Origin: Kitasatospora sp. MAP5-34
Lineage (GTDB): Bacteria > Actinomycetota > Actinomycetes > Streptomycetales > Streptomycetaceae
Length of the DNA stretch: 64,000 bases
NCBI RefSeq assembly: GCF_029894335.1
Contig: NZ_JARXZC010000027.1
Span: 40,903-104,902 of the forward strand
Direction of reading: 5' to 3'
Shown: piece by piece, positions 25,256 through 32,986 of the stretch
How the letters are laid out: every line of letters starts with the position of its first letter
Position numbering within the stretch: the first letter of the stretch is position 1
Program-made: the position numbers and the translations under genes
The notes under the pieces: model-generated
Seen by the model: the letters and a program-made list of their open reading frames with translations, nothing else
What the model was told of the DNA's origin: nothing
Databases searched by the model: none

Positions 25256-25329
25256 CGGGGTGTGGCGCAGTTTGGTAGCGCGTCCGCTTTGGGAGCGGAA
25301 GGCCGTCGGTTCGAATCCGGTCACCCCGA
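25256..25329 (+). tRNA. tRNA-Pro (anticodon TGG)
   Basis: Acceptor CGGGGTG (25256-25262) pairs with CACCCCG (25322-25328); D-loop GGCGCAGTTTGGTAGCGC; anticodon loop TTTGGGA; T-arm CGGTTCGAATCCG; discriminator A. The terminal CCA is not encoded. Confidence 0.95.
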
Positions 25330-25337
25330 CAGTGCGG

Positions 25338-25366
25338 CAGGGTCTCGTCCGACGGACGGGGCCCTG
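25338..25366 (+). terminator. tRNA-Pro terminator
   Basis: 13-bp stem CAGGGTCTCGTCC / GGACGGGGCCCTG (two G-T pairs) with a 3-nt loop, 9 nt after the tRNA, followed by TTGG. Confidence 0.85.
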
Positions 25367-25409
25367 TTGGCGTTCCGGGGTACCTGTCGGGAGCGTGGGG
25401 GACGTTGGC

Positions 25410-25439
25410 GGTTCGGGGCACTGTGGTTCGGGGCACTGT
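25410..25439. repeat. 15-bp tandem duplication
   Basis: GGTTCGGGGCACTGT occurs twice in direct succession in the gap between tRNA-Pro and the MFS exporter. Confidence 0.88.
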
Positions 25440-25605
25440 CCGGCGTTTCGGGTGCGGCCGGGCAAGCTGGAATGTTGATCGTTCACCAAGTGTTGCGGTT
25501 GGACGGTAAGGCTTTCCAGCCGTACCCGGCCGTACCCAGCCGACCCAGCGGCCATCAGACTCAGCGCCCTCAGACCCAGCAGCCCCGAAGAAGATGTGAG
25601 CCCGT

Positions 25606-27087
25606 ATGCCTTTCGCCGACCGCCCCCGGCTTGATCCCAAGGCCGCCGTCGGCGTGGTCTTCGTCGCCGCGCTCTTCATGTCGATCATGGACACCACGAT
25701 CGTGAACGTGGCGCTCCCCTCGATCGGCCGCCAGTTCCACGTCGACCCGGCCTCGGTCGGTGTGGTCAACGTCGGCTACCTGGTCACGCTCGCCGTCTTC
25801 GTGCCGCTCTCCGGCTGGCTGGGCGACCGCTACGGCACCCGCCGGGTCTTCCTGGGCGCGCTGGCGCTCTTCACCGTCGCCTCGCTGCTCTGCGGCAGTG
25901 CCGACAGCCTCGGGCAGCTGACGGCCTATCGGATCCTCCAGGGCGCGGCCGGCGGTCTGCTCACCCCGGTCGGGATGACCATGCTCTTCCGGGCCTTCCC
26001 GCAGGAGGAGCGGATGCGCGCCACCCGCGTGCTGATGCTCCCGACCGCCGTCGCACCGGCGGCAGGTCCCGTGCTCGGCGGTTGGCTGGTGGACAGCTGG
26101 TCCTGGCACTGGGTCTTCATCGTCAACGTCCCGATCGGCGTCCTGGCGCTCGTCTTCGGCCTGGCCCACCTCCCCGACTACCGCAGCCTTCCCGACAACC
26201 GCACCGAGCGGGTCGGCCGCTTCGACGCGGCGGGCTTCCTGCTCTCGGCGGCCGGGTTCGGCCTGACGATGTACGCGCTCGCCGAGGGCGCCGGGCAGGG
26301 CTGGGGGAGTACGCGGATCCTGGCCTCGGGCGGGGCCGGACTGGCCGCGCTGGTGGCCCTGGTGCTGGTGGAGCTCCGCCGGCCCGAGCCGATGCTCGAC
26401 CTGCGGCTGTTCCGCGACCGGATCTTCCGGACGGCCAACCTGCTCTCGCTCTTCTCCGGCGCGGCCTTCCTCGGGATGCTCTACCTCTTCCCGCTGCTGA
26501 TGCAGGACGGCCTCGGCATGGACGCCCTGCACAGCGGGCTGATGGTCTTCCCCGAGGCGGTCGGCGTGATGATCGCCTCGCAGGTCGCCGGACGGCTGTA
26601 CCCGCGCTTCGGCCCGCGCCGGCTGCTCGCCACCGGGGCCGTGGTGGTCGCGAGCTGCCTCGCCCTGATGGCGACGATCGGTCCGGGCAGCAACCTGTGG
26701 GCCGTCCGGGGGCTGCTCTTCGTCACGGGTTTCGCCATGGCGCACGTCTTCATGCCCTCGCAGACGGCGGCTTTCGCGGGCGTCTCGCAACGGTCCACCG
26801 GCGCGGCCTCGACGCTCTACAACGCGCAGCGCCAGCTGGGCTCGGCTCTCGGGGTGGCGGTCCTCGGGACGGTGCTGGCGACGGTCGGGACCGTCACCAG
26901 CACGGCCGGAGGTACGCCCACGGCGAACCTCGCGGCCTACCGGGCGGCCTTCCTGGTGGCCGCCGCGCTGGCCCTCGTGGCCGCTGTGACAGCGCTGTTC
27001 GTCCGGGATTCGGACGCTGCCGCCACCATGCGCAGGGCCGCGGCGGCGGCCCCGGGGACGGAGTCCGAGGCCGCCGCGACACCGTGA
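25606..27087 (+). CDS. MFS multidrug exporter, DHA2 (14-TM, EmrB/QacA) type
   Basis: A 493-residue membrane protein with about 14 hydrophobic segments. MDTTIVNVALPSIGRQF in helix 1 is the DHA2 signature D1, GDRYGTRRVF is the loop 2-3 motif A, and AVAPAAGPVLGGWLVD is antiporter motif C. Such proteins expel drugs or secondary metabolites with protons. The cytoplasmic tail is Ala/Thr-rich. ATG 25606 has a weak GAAGA upstream. No regulator is adjacent, so the substrate cannot be guessed. Its neighbours are tRNA-Pro and tig. Confidence 0.9.
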   Translation: MPFADRPRLDPKAAVGVVFVAALFMSIMDTTIVNVALPSIGRQFHVDPASVGVVNVGYLVTLAVFVPLSGWLGDRYGTRRVFLGALALFTVASLLCGSADSLGQLTAYRILQGAAGGLLTPVGMTMLFRAFPQEERMRATRVLMLPTAVAPAAGPVLGGWLVDSWSWHWVFIVNVPIGVLALVFGLAHLPDYRSLPDNRTERVGRFDAAGFLLSAAGFGLTMYALAEGAGQGWGSTRILASGGAGLAALVALVLVELRRPEPMLDLRLFRDRIFRTANLLSLFSGAAFLGMLYLFPLLMQDGLGMDALHSGLMVFPEAVGVMIASQVAGRLYPRFGPRRLLATGAVVVASCLALMATIGPGSNLWAVRGLLFVTGFAMAHVFMPSQTAAFAGVSQRSTGAASTLYNAQRQLGSALGVAVLGTVLATVGTVTSTAGGTPTANLAAYRAAFLVAAALALVAAVTALFVRDSDAAATMRRAAAAAPGTESEAAATP

Positions 27088-27325
27088 TCAGCGGCGTCCG
27101 GGCGTCCGCCTTTCGTGGTACCGGTAGGATGGGCCGCTGGCGGTAGTGCCTGCGGTATGCACGCAGGTCAGCCGCCCGAGGGCGAGGAGTCAAGCTCACC
27201 GTCCACCCCCGTACGGGAGATGCAGCTCCAACCGCCCATCGCCCGTCTCGCCCGATCGACCCGGCCACTCGGCCGAGCCGGCCAGGCGGAGACAACCTGA
27301 CCGCAAGCCCCTAGGAGACCCAACC

Positions 27326-28720
27326 GTGAAGAGCGCCGTCGAGACTCTGAACCCCACTCGGGTTCGACTCACCGTCGAGGTGCCCTTCGAGGAGCTCAAG
27401 CCCAGCCTCGACGCGGCGTACAAGAAGATCAACCAGCAGGTCTCGGTCCCGGGCTTCCGTAAGGGCAAGATCCCGAACCGCGTCATCGACCAGCGCTTCG
27501 GCCGTGCCGCAGTGCTGGAGGAGGCCGTCAACGACGCCCTGCCGCGCTTCTACACGCAGGCCGTCGACGAGGGCAAGATCGAGGTCCTCGGACAGCCCGA
27601 GATCACGGACATCGAGGGCGTCGAGCGCCTCGTCGACGGCGGTGACCTCAAGTTCACCGCCGAGGTCGACGTCCGTCCGGAGATCTCCCTCCCGGACTTC
27701 GCCGCCATCGAGGTCGTCGTCGACCCGATCGTGGTCGAGGACGCGGATGTCGAGAAGTCCCTGGAGCAGCTGCGCGAGCGCTTCTCCTCGGTCAAGGACG
27801 TCGAGCGCGCCGCCGCCGAGGGCGACGTCGTGGTCGTCGACCTCGAGGCGAAGGTCGACGGTGAGGTCCCCGAGGACGGCACCGCCACCGGCGTGAGCTA
27901 CGAGATCGGCTCCGGCCGCCTGCTGGACGGCATCGACGAGGCCGTCGTCGGCCTGTCCGCCGGTGAGTCCAAGACCTTCGAGACCGAGCTCAAGGGCGGC
28001 ACCCAGGCCGGCCAGACCTCGGAGGTCACCGTCACCGTGACGGCCGTCCAGGAGAAGGAGCTGCCCGCTCTGGACGACGAGTTCGCCCAGCTGGCGAGCG
28101 AGTTCGACACCCTGGAGGAGCTGCAGGCCGACTCCCGCAAGCGCCTGGAGCGCATGCGTGAGTTCGACCAGGCGACCCAGGCCCAGGAGCGGGTCCTCGA
28201 CCAGCTGCTGACGCTGGTCGAGATGGACTACCCGGAGAAGCTCCTCAAGGACGAGGTCGAGACCCGTCGCCACAACCTCGAGCACCACCAGCTCGAGCCG
28301 ATGGGCCTGAACCTCGACACCTACCTCGCGACCCAGGGCAAGACCCGCGAGGAGTTCGACGCCGAGACCGAGGAGCAGGCGAAGAAGGGCATCAAGACCC
28401 AGTTCGTCCTGGACGAGATCGTCGGCAAGGAGGAGATCGGGGTCGACCAGCAGGAGCTGACCGAGCACCTGATCCGCCGTGCCGCCGGCTCCGGCCTGAC
28501 GCCGGACCAGTTCGCGCAGCAGGTCGTCGAGGGTGGCCAGGTGCCGCTGCTGGTCGGCGAGGTCGCCCGTGGCAAGGCGCTCGCGCTGGTCGTCGAGGCC
28601 GCCAAGGTCACCGACACCAACGGTGAGGCCGTCTCCTTCGAGGACGACGAGACCGACGAGTCGGGCGAGACGGTCGAGGCCGCCGCCGCCCCGGCCGAGG
28701 AGACCGGCGCCGAGGCCTGA
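27326..28720 (+). CDS. tig: trigger factor, ribosome-associated chaperone and prolyl isomerase
   Basis: Binds nascent chains at the ribosome exit. The 464-residue protein shows all three domains: the ribosome-binding signature GFRKGKIP at about 43-50, an FKBP-type PPIase domain at about 150-235 (GDVVVVDLEAKVDG, GSGRLLDGIDEAVVGL) and the long helical C-terminal domain, with an acidic tail typical of Streptomyces. GTG 27326 follows AGGAG by 8 nt; the longer frame to 27146 is untranslated leader. It precedes clpP1P2-clpX, the common order in bacteria, but a terminator and a separate promoter region lie between. Confidence 0.96.
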   Translation: MKSAVETLNPTRVRLTVEVPFEELKPSLDAAYKKINQQVSVPGFRKGKIPNRVIDQRFGRAAVLEEAVNDALPRFYTQAVDEGKIEVLGQPEITDIEGVERLVDGGDLKFTAEVDVRPEISLPDFAAIEVVVDPIVVEDADVEKSLEQLRERFSSVKDVERAAAEGDVVVVDLEAKVDGEVPEDGTATGVSYEIGSGRLLDGIDEAVVGLSAGESKTFETELKGGTQAGQTSEVTVTVTAVQEKELPALDDEFAQLASEFDTLEELQADSRKRLERMREFDQATQAQERVLDQLLTLVEMDYPEKLLKDEVETRRHNLEHHQLEPMGLNLDTYLATQGKTREEFDAETEEQAKKGIKTQFVLDEIVGKEEIGVDQQELTEHLIRRAAGSGLTPDQFAQQVVEGGQVPLLVGEVARGKALALVVEAAKVTDTNGEAVSFEDDETDESGETVEAAAAPAEETGAEA

Positions 28721-28740
28721 TCCTCGTAGTCGCACCTCAG

Positions 28741-28777
28741 CAGCGGGCCCGGGCACCCATGGTGTCCGGGCCCGCTG
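28741..28777 (+). terminator. tig terminator
   Basis: 17-bp stem (28741-28757 with 28761-28777, one wobble) with a 3-nt loop; left arm begins CAGCGGGCCCGG. Followed by TGCTCTC. Confidence 0.85.
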
Positions 28778-28823
28778 TGCTCTCCCGCTGACCCTGCGCT
28801 CACAGCGAACAGTTCTGCGTGGG

Positions 28824-28849
28824 GGATTCTGCGGCCCTGCCTGCGCGTT
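28824..28849 (+). promoter_or_regulatory. sigma-R-like promoter of clpP1
   Basis: GGATT (28824-28828), 18 nt, GTT (28847-28849): one mismatch from GGAAT-N18-GTT. It is 121 nt upstream of clpP1. The clpP1P2 operon is reported as part of the sigma-R regulon in S. coelicolor. Confidence 0.55.
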
Positions 28850-28869
28850 AGGGTCCTTAGACAGCGACA

Positions 28870-28888
28870 CCGCGACTTCGTTTCGCGG
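28870..28888. promoter_or_regulatory. inverted repeat upstream of clpP1
   Basis: CCGCGA-N7-TCGCGG. Possible binding site for a clp regulator such as ClgR, although it does not match the GTTCGC/GCGAAC form well. Confidence 0.35.
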
Positions 28889-28970
28889 GTAGGGCGCAGT
28901 GATATCCCAGAACTGTGCGACAAAGCGACGGCCGCAGGTCGGCCTTCAAATCGACTGAGCAGGTGGCTAA

Positions 28971-29609
28971 GTGACGTTCCCGCAGATGCAGATGCCTGGC
29001 CTGATGGCGCCGCACGCCGCCGCTGGTGACGTGCTCGGCGGCCTGGGCGACCAGGTCTACAACCGGCTGCTCAACGAGCGCATCATCTTCCTCGGCACGC
29101 AGGTGGATGACGACATCGCCAACCGGATCACGGCCCAGCTGCTGCTGCTGGCCGCCGACCCGGAAAAGGACATCTACCTCTACATCAACTCCCCTGGCGG
29201 CTCGATCACCGCGGGCATGGCGATCTACGACACCATGCAGTACATCAAGAACGACGTGGTGACGATCGCGATGGGCATGGCGGCCTCGATGGGCCAGTTC
29301 CTGCTCACCGCCGGTGCCAAGGGCAAGCGCTTCTCGCTGCCGAACGCCAACATCCTGATGCACCAGCCCTCGGCCGGTCTCGGCGGCTCCGCCACCGACA
29401 TCCGGATCCAGGCCGAGCAGCTGCTCCGCACCAAGAAGCGGATGTCGGAGCTGATCGCGCACCACAGCGGCCAGAGCTTCGACCGGATCACCGCCGACTC
29501 CGACCGTGACCGCTGGTTCACCCCGGAGCAGGCCAAGGAGTACGGCCTGATCGACTCGATCATGCACAGCGCCGCGGACGTCCCCGGCGGCGGCGGCACC
29601 GGCGCCTGA
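28971..29609 (+). CDS. clpP1: ATP-dependent Clp protease proteolytic subunit 1
   Basis: A 212-residue serine peptidase subunit of the Clp barrel that degrades unfolded and regulated proteins delivered by ClpX or ClpC. The catalytic Ser is S106 in MGMAASMG, the His is H131 in ILMHQPSAG, and the Asp lies in SDRDRW; NSPGGSITAGMAIYD lines the substrate channel. GTG 28971 gives a short propeptide (MTFPQMQMPGLM). clpP2 follows after 55 nt, so the two form one operon, as both rings are needed together in actinobacteria. A sigma-R-like promoter stands upstream. Confidence 0.96.
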   Translation: MTFPQMQMPGLMAPHAAAGDVLGGLGDQVYNRLLNERIIFLGTQVDDDIANRITAQLLLLAADPEKDIYLYINSPGGSITAGMAIYDTMQYIKNDVVTIAMGMAASMGQFLLTAGAKGKRFSLPNANILMHQPSAGLGGSATDIRIQAEQLLRTKKRMSELIAHHSGQSFDRITADSDRDRWFTPEQAKEYGLIDSIMHSAADVPGGGGTGA

Positions 29610-29664
29610 CCGCAGCCGGCAGCAGACTGAACCCGACCGTACGCTTCGGAGGACAGAACACCTC

Positions 29665-30321
29665 ATGAACACCCCCCAGACGCCCCGCGGCGAGTACTAC
29701 GGCGCCCGCGCAGAGGGCCGGTACATCGTTCCGCGTTTCGTCGAGCGCACCTCGCAGGGCGTTCGCGAGTACGACCCGTACGCCAAGCTGTTCGAGGAGC
29801 GCATCATCTTCCTCGGCTCGCAGGTGGACGACGTCTCGGCGAACGACATCATGGCCCAGCTGCTCTGCCTGGAGTCGATGGACCCGGATCGCGAGATCCA
29901 GATGTACATCAACTCGCCCGGTGGCTCCTTCACGGCGCTGACGGCGATCTACGACACCATGCAGTACGTCAAGCCCGACATCACCACGGTCTGCATGGGC
30001 CAGGCGGCCTCCGCCGCCGCCGTGCTGCTCGCGGCCGGCACCCCCGGCAAGCGGATGGCGCTGCCGAACGCCCGGATCCTGATCCACCAGCCGTACACCG
30101 AGACGGGCCGTGGCCAGGTCTCCGACCTGGAGATCCAGGCCAAGGAGATCTTCCGGATGCGCGAGCAGCTGGAGGAGATGCTGTCGAAGCACTCCAACCG
30201 CGACCTCGCCACCGTCCGTGAGGACATCGAGCGCGACAAGATCCTGACGGCCGAGGAGGCCCTCGAGTACGGGCTGATCGACCAGATCATCTCCACCCGC
30301 AAGACCTCGCTGACCGACTGA
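29665..30321 (+). CDS. clpP2: ATP-dependent Clp protease proteolytic subunit 2
   Basis: A 218-residue partner subunit. Catalytic Ser S116 in MGQAASAAA and His H141 in ILIHQPY are present. The N-terminal propeptide (MNTPQTPRGEYYGARAEGRYIVPRF) is longer than in ClpP1 and typical of ClpP2. The ribosome-binding site GGAGGA precedes ATG 29665. In actinobacteria a hetero-oligomer of ClpP1 and ClpP2 is the active form and docks ClpX. A strong hairpin at 30336-30370 separates it from clpX. Confidence 0.96.
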   Translation: MNTPQTPRGEYYGARAEGRYIVPRFVERTSQGVREYDPYAKLFEERIIFLGSQVDDVSANDIMAQLLCLESMDPDREIQMYINSPGGSFTALTAIYDTMQYVKPDITTVCMGQAASAAAVLLAAGTPGKRMALPNARILIHQPYTETGRGQVSDLEIQAKEIFRMREQLEEMLSKHSNRDLATVREDIERDKILTAEEALEYGLIDQIISTRKTSLTD

Positions 30322-30335
30322 CACCGGCGGCTCCC

Positions 30336-30370
30336 CGGGGCGGGGCGTACGTGACATACGCCCCGCCCCG
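30336..30370 (+). terminator. clpP2 terminator
   Basis: 14-bp perfect stem CGGGGCGGGGCGTA / TACGCCCCGCCCCG with a 7-nt loop, 14 nt after the stop. Confidence 0.88.
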
Positions 30371-30626
30371 CTCCATTCCGGTCGGGCCCTCGACCCGGCA
30401 CAATTCCAGTAGGGGAAGGCGGCGCCCACAGCGTCCCGGACCCCTGCGAGACGGCATCTGTTCGGTATCAATTCGCCCAGGGCGTACGGCAGACCTGCCG
30501 AAGACGGCGGATTGACCGGCTCGGCAGAGTACCGTCGGATAGCGAGACCGACCGCCGACGGCGAGTCGGTCCACAGCACCAGGCCCCGGAACCCCCGCGG
30601 GGCCCCTGGCGAAGGGGAAGCACCTC
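30371..30626 (+). other. clpX promoter and leader region
   Basis: The gap between clpP2 and clpX is 305 nt and holds the clpP2 terminator and then this leader. A hairpin at about 30579-30609 (CCAGGCCCCG paired with CGGGGCCCCTGG) lies just before the clpX ribosome-binding site and may limit translation. I see no gene. Confidence 0.4.
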
Positions 30627-31916
30627 GTGGCACGCATCGGAGACGGTGGCGACCTGCTCAAGTGCTCGTTCTGCGGCAAGTCGCAGAAGCAGGTGAAGAA
30701 GCTGATCGCCGGGCCAGGCGTGTACATCTGCGACGAGTGCATCGACCTCTGCAACGAGATCATCGAGGAGGAGCTCGCCGAGACCTCCGAGGTCCGTTTC
30801 GAAGAGCTCCCGAAGCCGCGCGAGATCTACGAGTTCCTGGACCAGTACGTCGTCGGCCAGGACCTCGCCAAGAAGTCGCTGTCCGTGGCGGTGTACAACC
30901 ACTACAAGCGTGTCCAGGCCGGTGAGACGGGCCGCAGCGGCGGCAACGGCCGCGAGGACGCGATCGAGCTGGCCAAGTCCAACATCCTGCTGCTGGGCCC
31001 GACCGGCTCCGGCAAGACGCTGCTCGCCCAGACGCTGGCCCGGATGCTGAACGTGCCGTTCGCCATCGCGGACGCCACGGCGCTGACCGAGGCGGGCTAT
31101 GTCGGCGAGGACGTCGAGAACATCCTGCTCAAGCTGATCCAGGCCGCCGACTACGACGTCAAGAAGGCCGAGACCGGGATCATCTACATCGACGAGATCG
31201 ACAAGGTCGCCCGCAAGAGCGAGAACCCGTCGATCACCCGCGATGTCTCCGGCGAGGGTGTCCAGCAGGCACTGCTGAAGATCCTGGAGGGCACGACGGC
31301 GTCGGTGCCCCCGCAGGGCGGCCGCAAGCACCCGCACCAGGAGTTCATCCAGATCGACACGACGAACGTGCTGTTCATCGTGGGCGGCGCGTTCGCCGGT
31401 CTGGAGCGGATCATCGAGGGCCGCGCGGGTGCCAAGGGCATCGGCTTCGGCGCGACGATCCGCAGCAAGCGCGAGAGCGACTCCAGCGACCACTTCCGGC
31501 AGGTCATGCCGGAGGACCTGGTGAAGTTCGGCATGATCCCCGAGTTCATCGGCCGACTGCCCGTCATCACCAGCGTGCACAACCTGGACCGCGAGGCGCT
31601 GCTGCAGATCCTCACCGAGCCGAAGAACGCGCTGGTGAAGCAGTACCGCAAGCTGTTCGAACTCGACGGCGTGGAGTTGGAGTTCAGCAAGGACGCGCTG
31701 GAGGCCATCGCCGACCAGGCGATCCTGCGCGGCACCGGCGCCCGCGGTCTGCGCGCGATCATGGAGGAGGTGCTGATGTCCGTGATGTACGAGGTGCCCT
31801 CGCGTCAGGACGTCGCCCGCGTGGTCGTCACCGGTGACGTGGTCTCCAAGCACGCGATCCCGACGCTCGTCCCGCGCGACATGATCAAGCGGGAGCGGCG
31901 CGAGAAGAGCGCCTGA
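30627..31916 (+). CDS. clpX: ClpX, AAA+ unfoldase subunit of Clp protease
   Basis: Recognises and unfolds substrates and feeds them to ClpP1P2. The 429-residue protein has the N-terminal zinc domain (C13, C16, C35, C38: CSFCGKSQ ... CDECIDLC), Walker A GPTGSGKT at about 124-131, Walker B IIYIDEIDK, sensor elements and the ClpP-binding IGF-type loop (GIGFGATIRSK). GTG 30627 follows GAAGGGGAAG. It has its own leader after the clpP2 terminator and is followed by a 20-bp hairpin. Confidence 0.97.
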   Translation: MARIGDGGDLLKCSFCGKSQKQVKKLIAGPGVYICDECIDLCNEIIEEELAETSEVRFEELPKPREIYEFLDQYVVGQDLAKKSLSVAVYNHYKRVQAGETGRSGGNGREDAIELAKSNILLLGPTGSGKTLLAQTLARMLNVPFAIADATALTEAGYVGEDVENILLKLIQAADYDVKKAETGIIYIDEIDKVARKSENPSITRDVSGEGVQQALLKILEGTTASVPPQGGRKHPHQEFIQIDTTNVLFIVGGAFAGLERIIEGRAGAKGIGFGATIRSKRESDSSDHFRQVMPEDLVKFGMIPEFIGRLPVITSVHNLDREALLQILTEPKNALVKQYRKLFELDGVELEFSKDALEAIADQAILRGTGARGLRAIMEEVLMSVMYEVPSRQDVARVVVTGDVVSKHAIPTLVPRDMIKRERREKSA

Positions 31917-31942
31917 GTCTCTGTCAGGCGCGATGCCGGATA

Positions 31943-31984
31943 CGCCGAAGGGGCCCGCACCAACTGGTGCGGGCCCCTTCGGCG
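31943..31984. terminator. clpX terminator, bidirectional
   Basis: 20-bp perfect inverted repeat (31943-31962 and 31965-31984; left arm begins CGCCGAAGGGGCCCG) with a 2-nt loop, between the convergent clpX and the membrane protein gene. Confidence 0.92.
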
Positions 31985-31997
31985 TCGGCGTGCTTCC

Positions 31998-32795
31998 TTA
32001 CTTCGGGAGCTCGGCGAGCTGACGAATCTCCCGGGTGTCGGCCGCGGTCTTGTCCAGGTCGGCCGGCTTGTTGGCGGTGAACTCCATGATCATGCCGAGG
32101 CCGCTGCCGTCGGCCCAGACGCAGACGCCGAACTCCTGCCCGGTGGTCGACATCTTGCCGCAGTCCATCGATCCGCCCTTCGGGCCGGCGTCGACGCTGT
32201 GCCGCCCGGTCAGGGTGCCACCGGATGTCGTCATGCCGGTGAAGGTGGCGTCGATCTCCTTCTTCGGGAGCAGGAGGTTGCCGTAGGCACCTACGAAGAT
32301 GACGGCCTGCTGGTGGTCGGCGCTCGGGTAGAAGCCGGTCACCGGGGTGGGGTGCCAGCTGCCGTCACCGGAACCCAGGGCGCCGGCCATCGAGCTCTGC
32401 ATCTTGGAGGCCGTCGCACTGGTGTTGTCGAGCTGGGTGCCGTGGAACGCGGCCGGGGCGACGAGCTTGTTGTTCCCGGTCTTCGCCGCGACATTGGCGA
32501 CCAGCAGAACCAGCGCGGCGCCCCCGAGCAGCACGACACCGCCGATGATTCCGAGCACGATCCAGAGCGTCTTGCGGGACTTCTTCACCGGCTGCCCATA
32601 GCCGTACGCACCCGGGTACGCCTCGCCGCCGCCGTACCCGGGCGCCGGCGGCGGGAAGCCGGGTGCCCCGTCCTGCGGCGGGACAGCTCCGTACGGCTGC
32701 TGCGGCGCGCCGTACTGCGGCGGCTGCGGCGGCTGACCGTACTGGGGCGGCTGCTGCGGTTGACCCTGCGGATTCTGCTGACCCTGGCCGTACAT
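31998..32795 (-). CDS. membrane-anchored protein with Pro/Gln/Gly-rich N-terminus
   Basis: A 265-residue protein. Residues 1-70 are low-complexity PQQPPQYGQPP-type repeats on the cytoplasmic side; KKSRKTLWIVLGIIGGVVLLGGAALVLLVANVA forms one membrane helix at about 73-103; the remaining 160 residues form an extracytoplasmic domain with two Cys (SMDCGKM, FGVCVW) that could pair. The layout is common among actinobacterial surface proteins of unknown function. ATG 32795 has GGGGGAG 11 nt upstream. It converges with clpX and is divergent from valS. Confidence 0.75.
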   Translation of the reverse strand: MYGQGQQNPQGQPQQPPQYGQPPQPPQYGAPQQPYGAVPPQDGAPGFPPPAPGYGGGEAYPGAYGYGQPVKKSRKTLWIVLGIIGGVVLLGGAALVLLVANVAAKTGNNKLVAPAAFHGTQLDNTSATASKMQSSMAGALGSGDGSWHPTPVTGFYPSADHQQAVIFVGAYGNLLLPKKEIDATFTGMTTSGGTLTGRHSVDAGPKGGSMDCGKMSTTGQEFGVCVWADGSGLGMIMEFTANKPADLDKTAADTREIRQLAELPK

Positions 32796-32986
32796 CGGTC
32801 GCTGTTCTCCCCCGCCGCTCGGAAGCGGCATGTCAGTGCGTATCGGTCCGAACAGTCCGCACGTATGACCGTACGAACATCGGGGCACGCTACCGCACCC
32901 GGCTGCGACGCCGTCCGGATGACCTGCGCCCGGCGGGTGAAGAACCGGTTCGTAACAGGCCCCCCGGCATACGTAAACTGTGCGTC

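Noticed and set aside
24867..25769. Upstream extension of the DUF6348-like frame to 559 codons
   Set aside because: It reads through the tRNA-Gly gene, its terminator and the antisense of tRNA-Pro. GTG 24866 with GAGGAG is the sensible start.
28801..28890. Classical ClgR box (GTTCGC/GCGAAC) before clpP1
   Set aside because: GCGAACAGTTC and CCGCGA-N7-TCGCGG are present but neither matches the published form closely; only the inverted repeat is listed, with low confidence.
32796..32986. T-box or other riboswitch in front of valS
   Set aside because: A leaderless start is likely and I see neither a specifier-loop arrangement nor a T-box core.
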